The position numbers and the translations under genes were made by a program. Below the pieces are notes generated by a model that worked only from the letters and a program-made list of their open reading frames with translations, was not told where the DNA came from and ran no database searches. A stretch of DNA of 64,000 nucleotides, taken from contig JAEWWT010000014.1 in NCBI GenBank assembly GCA_023396225.1, positions 212,601 through 276,600 of the forward strand, given 5' to 3'. The DNA comes from Bacillota bacterium. GTDB lineage: Bacteria > Bacillota > Clostridia > Oscillospirales > Ruminococcaceae. The stretch's first letter is position 1, and the number at the start of each line of letters is the position of its first letter. Below are positions 61,784 to 64,000 of this stretch, piece after piece.

Positions 61784-62152
61784 TTACTTTACCTCACTTA
61801 AATATTGTTATAACATAAAAATACACGCAATTATTTCATACGGTAAATTTAATGTCTTTCATAGCAATTTCTATTTCCATCTTATATATTTCCTAAAAAT
61901 TTATTTATTATTCCGGCAGATATAAATTAGAAGTTTTTGTTTATAAAATATTTGAAAAATTATTTTTAATTAAACATTGTTTACAGTTTTTCGAAAAATA
62001 AGGAAACTAAAACTTTATGTCATATGTATTGATAAAACATTATATTATATTTAAGTTTAGTTTCATTACAGATATGTTTTCGTATTTGTAGCAATATAGG
62101 GATTTGTTCCGTATTATGTATTAAGCAGCTGCATGATTTGTGAGGTGATTAA
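61784..62152. other. AT-rich intergenic region between divergent genes
   Basis: No ORF of note. It must contain promoters in both directions; a TTGATA near 62030 is a weak -35 candidate for the rightward pair. No hairpin or known RNA is visible. Confidence 0.4.
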
Positions 62153-62536
62153 ATGGGTTGCATCAATACAGGTAAATTTACAACAATTTGCAGGGTGTTA
62201 GGATGTTACGATGGATTATTTTCAGTAAGCCTGTATGATCCCTGTAAGAAAATGATTGATTCAAAATATGCTGATAGGGACGGAAGGGCTGTATTTATAA
62301 TTCCACAATCAGGAGTGTATTCTGTATATGCCTGTGCTTGTGGACTTAGCCCAAGAGCTATCAGCTCAAAAATATATTTAAACAAGGATGATTATAGTTT
62401 GAAATATTTTATTTTCAATGAATTTCATCCAGAGCGTAGAATTATTCACGCAACTTTTCATCTTACAGATCAAAATTATACTGGCTTGCCAATTTTAAAA
62501 GGAGTGACTAAACTATGGCAATTTCCTATAACCTGA
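62153..62536 (+). CDS. Hypothetical protein, first of an overlapping pair
   Basis: 127 residues, no signal peptide. The middle (SVSLYDPCKKMIDSKYADRDGRAVFIIPQSGVYSVYA) resembles a small beta-sandwich such as a prealbumin/carboxypeptidase-regulatory domain. Five cysteines include ACACG. The C-terminus carries FHLTDQNYTGLPILKG, which resembles the end of the next protein. GTGAGGTGATTAAATG gives a good start. Overlaps the next gene by 22 bases. Function unknown. Confidence 0.7.
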   Translation: MGCINTGKFTTICRVLGCYDGLFSVSLYDPCKKMIDSKYADRDGRAVFIIPQSGVYSVYACACGLSPRAISSKIYLNKDDYSLKYFIFNEFHPERRIIHATFHLTDQNYTGLPILKGVTKLWQFPIT

Positions 62537-63054
62537 CCTTTACAAACGGTACTGTCACATCGCCAATTATGGATGGTTCCTATACCTCTACTACCAATTC
62601 AACCGGTTATGATCAGACTACCGGAACATTAAATGTAGTAGATGGTACTAATGATTATCCAGTAACAGTTGCAGCTTCCGGAACACTTACTCTTCATGTT
62701 ACAGATACAGGAACATCAGGTGGTACCGCTATTACTACTGCATCATTTTACCGTACAGACTCAGGCGGTGTAACTCATTATGGTGCTGTTCATTCACCTA
62801 ATGGAAGTGGTAATGTTGTATTCGCTAATGTTCCTTATGACGCAACTTCAGCTCCGAATATATATATTGTTCAGACTGAATCAGACGGATATCATGAAAT
62901 AACTACTCCAGTTCACACACTTACAATGACTACAGATGCTAGAACAGTGGAGGTTGAGAATCCTCTACCATCAGACCGTACCATTACTCTTCAGGATGCT
63001 AACTACGATGGATTAGTAATTCAGACAGGTACTTTGGGCTTGGTATCAACCTGA
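62515..63054 (+). CDS. Hypothetical Thr/Ser/Gly-rich beta protein, second of an overlapping pair
   Basis: 179 residues, very rich in Thr, Ser, Gly and Asn, with almost no Lys or Cys and no signal peptide; composition suggests repetitive beta-strands. The C-terminus reads ITLQDANYDGLVIQTG, sharing the pattern L-x-D-x-N-Y-x-G-L-x-I-x2-G with the upstream protein. AAAAGGAG lies ten bases before the ATG, inside the previous gene. Possibly a coat or surface component; not recognised. Confidence 0.7.
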   Translation: MAISYNLTFTNGTVTSPIMDGSYTSTTNSTGYDQTTGTLNVVDGTNDYPVTVAASGTLTLHVTDTGTSGGTAITTASFYRTDSGGVTHYGAVHSPNGSGNVVFANVPYDATSAPNIYIVQTESDGYHEITTPVHTLTMTTDARTVEVENPLPSDRTITLQDANYDGLVIQTGTLGLVST

Positions 63055-63089
63055 TTTTAATAAAAATAGTATTTCATTGTGTGTAAAAA

Positions 63090-63142
63090 TAATAACTGCT
63101 CTGCTTCAGATATTTATTTCTAGGGCAGAACAGTTATTTTCA
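63090..63142. terminator. Bidirectional terminator
   Basis: AATAACTG-TCTGC / GCAGA-CAGTTATT stem with one mismatch and a long loop, with A-rich and T-rich flanks. Confidence 0.8.
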
Positions 63143-63152
63143 TAAAATTAAA

Positions 63153-63845
63153 TTAGTCAAGAATTCTGCCGTCAGTAGATATTGTAATAACACTCCATGG
63201 AATAAACTTTCCACTTGCCTGTAATGCCCGCTTTACTGCATTTTCAATGCCTCCGCAGCAAGGTACTTCCATTCTTACAACAGTAACACTCTTTATGTCG
63301 TTTTCTGCAATTATATGTGTAAGCTTTTCACTATAGTCACCTTCATCAAGCTTTGGACAGCCGATAAGTGTTATTTTATTTTTTATGAATTCACTATGGA
63401 AATTGCCATATGCATATGCTGTACAGTCTGCTGCAATAAGCAGATCTGCATTGTTAAAATACGGAGCATTCACAGGCACAAGCTTAATTTGTACAGGCCA
63501 TTGTGAAAGTCGGCTTCTGACAGGTGAAGTGTTCTGTACGATATTTTCAGCCTCGTGACAAATTGTCTTTGAATTTGAACCAGGACATCTGCATGGGGGA
63601 CTCTTTTTTGCATTCTGTGCGGCCTTTACAGCGGCTTCATCATATTCAGGTGCTTCACGTTCTTCAAAAGTAATTGCGTTTGTAGGGCAGGCAGGGAGAC
63701 AATCGCCCAACCCGTCACAGTAGTTTTCGTACATAAGCTTTGCTTTACCATCTACCATTGCAATTGCACCTTCATGACAGGCAGATGCACAAGCACCACA
63801 GCCGTTGCATTTTTCTTGGTTAATTTTAATAATTTTTCTTATCAT
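63153..63845 (-). CDS. 4Fe-4S ferredoxin-domain protein with C-terminal Cys-containing domain
   Basis: 230 residues. Two 4Fe-4S motifs open the protein: CNGCGACASACHEGAI (13-28) and CDGLGDCLPACPTNAI (43-58; the second has C-x4-... spacing). A CRCPGS segment follows. The C-terminal domain (about 115-230) has LLIAADCTAYAYGNFH, LIGCPKLD and EVPCCGG, more possible ligand cysteines. It is a widespread but uncharacterised redox protein of anaerobes. GAGGAG lies 30 nt before the ATG, with a palindrome between. Confidence 0.85.
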   Translation of the reverse strand: MIRKIIKINQEKCNGCGACASACHEGAIAMVDGKAKLMYENYCDGLGDCLPACPTNAITFEEREAPEYDEAAVKAAQNAKKSPPCRCPGSNSKTICHEAENIVQNTSPVRSRLSQWPVQIKLVPVNAPYFNNADLLIAADCTAYAYGNFHSEFIKNKITLIGCPKLDEGDYSEKLTHIIAENDIKSVTVVRMEVPCCGGIENAVKRALQASGKFIPWSVITISTDGRILD

Positions 63846-63881
63846 AATTTTTAATATACTGCATATGCAGTATATCTCCTC
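63846..63881 (-). promoter_or_regulatory. Distant ribosome-binding site with a 22-bp palindrome before the Fe-S protein gene
   Basis: GAGGAG (63881-63876) is followed at once by a perfect 22-bp palindrome (63854-63875, centre GCATATGC) and then eight bases to the ATG. Linear spacing is 30 nt, folded spacing 8 nt. The palindrome contains its own ATG, which opens a 12-codon overlapping frame. It could also be a DNA operator. Confidence 0.55.
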
Positions 63882-64000
63882 GTATTATATTAAAGTAGTA
63901 GTTTTTAGAGTTCCTCTCCAAGAACTTTAAAAATTTGCTATACTGTAATGGATACTGTGGATTGGTTTCACCTCCTACCGCAAGACGGTTTCAGAAAGGC
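63882..64000. other. Leader/promoter region at the window edge, partly unexplained
   Basis: On the minus strand this contains CCG-TCTTG-CGG, then AGGAGGTGAAACC, and an AAGTTC/GAACTC hairpin (about 63907-63927). The start of the upstream unit is outside the window. No confident gene or promoter. Confidence 0.3.

Noticed and set aside
63948..64000. Open frame starting ATGGATACTGTGG at the right edge, plus strand
   Set aside because: No ribosome-binding site, lies in the leader region of the leftward gene, and only 17 codons are visible.

Overview
The window is a stretch of AT-rich chromosome, roughly two-thirds A+T by eye, from a low-GC anaerobic Firmicute. The gene content points to a gut Clostridia member, most likely Ruminococcaceae/Oscillospiraceae. 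Indicators are several ferredoxin-type proteins, a split archaeal-type glutamate synthase, rubrerythrin, acetate kinase, OadG/OadB sodium-pump subunits, a T-box, lysine and preQ1 riboswitches, and consistently strong TTGACA-17-TATAAT promoters. The genus is an inference; there is no rRNA here.

Layout. (1) 1-3.4 kb: minus-strand split glutamate synthase operon, running off the left edge. An intact IS5-type insertion sequence (3564-4692, TTTA target duplication) sits between its promoter region and a small membrane protein gene. (2) 5.6-10.7 kb: a minus-strand ABC-2 exporter (ATPase plus two permeases) with a NarX/NarL-like two-component system. (3) 10.8-16.6 kb: T-box-controlled leuA, hemW, a metallophosphoesterase with a non-AUG start, an orphan LytTR regulator and rubrerythrin. 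(4) 16.7-25.9 kb: clpC, a cysteine-rich microprotein, degV, a repeat-bearing lipoprotein, and an ACT-hom-thrB-GNAT-tsaE-tsaB operon. (5) 26-33 kb: a DUF3810 membrane protein, nadA, and the polyamine transporter potABCD. (6) 32.8-42.1 kb: queuosine biosynthesis in two blocks, preQ1 riboswitch-queD-queE-folE-queC-queF and queA-tgt, enclosing an acyl-CoA synthetase with its cupin regulator, a HAD phosphatase and mntP. (7) 42.2-45.4 kb: lysine riboswitch-asd-dapA-dapB. (8) 45.5-59.9 kb: mscS, oadG-oadB, a DUF2935-like protein, bioY, an AI-2E transporter, tmcAL, ackA, a CmpB-like membrane protein, a large von Willebrand A surface protein, and a Na/Pi cotransporter. (9) 60.2-64 kb: tRNA-Leu(UAG), a small accessory patch with a PLD-like nuclease between direct repeats, two Fe-S proteins, and a pair of overlapping unknown genes.

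The most unusual signals are in untranslated leaders. First, at least five genes (histidine kinase, ABC permease, nadA, AI-2E transporter, Fe-S protein at 63845) have the Shine-Dalgarno sequence 26-31 nt from the start codon, with a hairpin between that would restore normal spacing. Second, a repeated structured element precedes the genes at 49091, 57696 and 43708; two copies align over about 120 nt with compensatory stem changes. Related hairpin-rich intercistronic leaders precede acs, bioY, potB and queD. Neither signal matches a feature class I can name.
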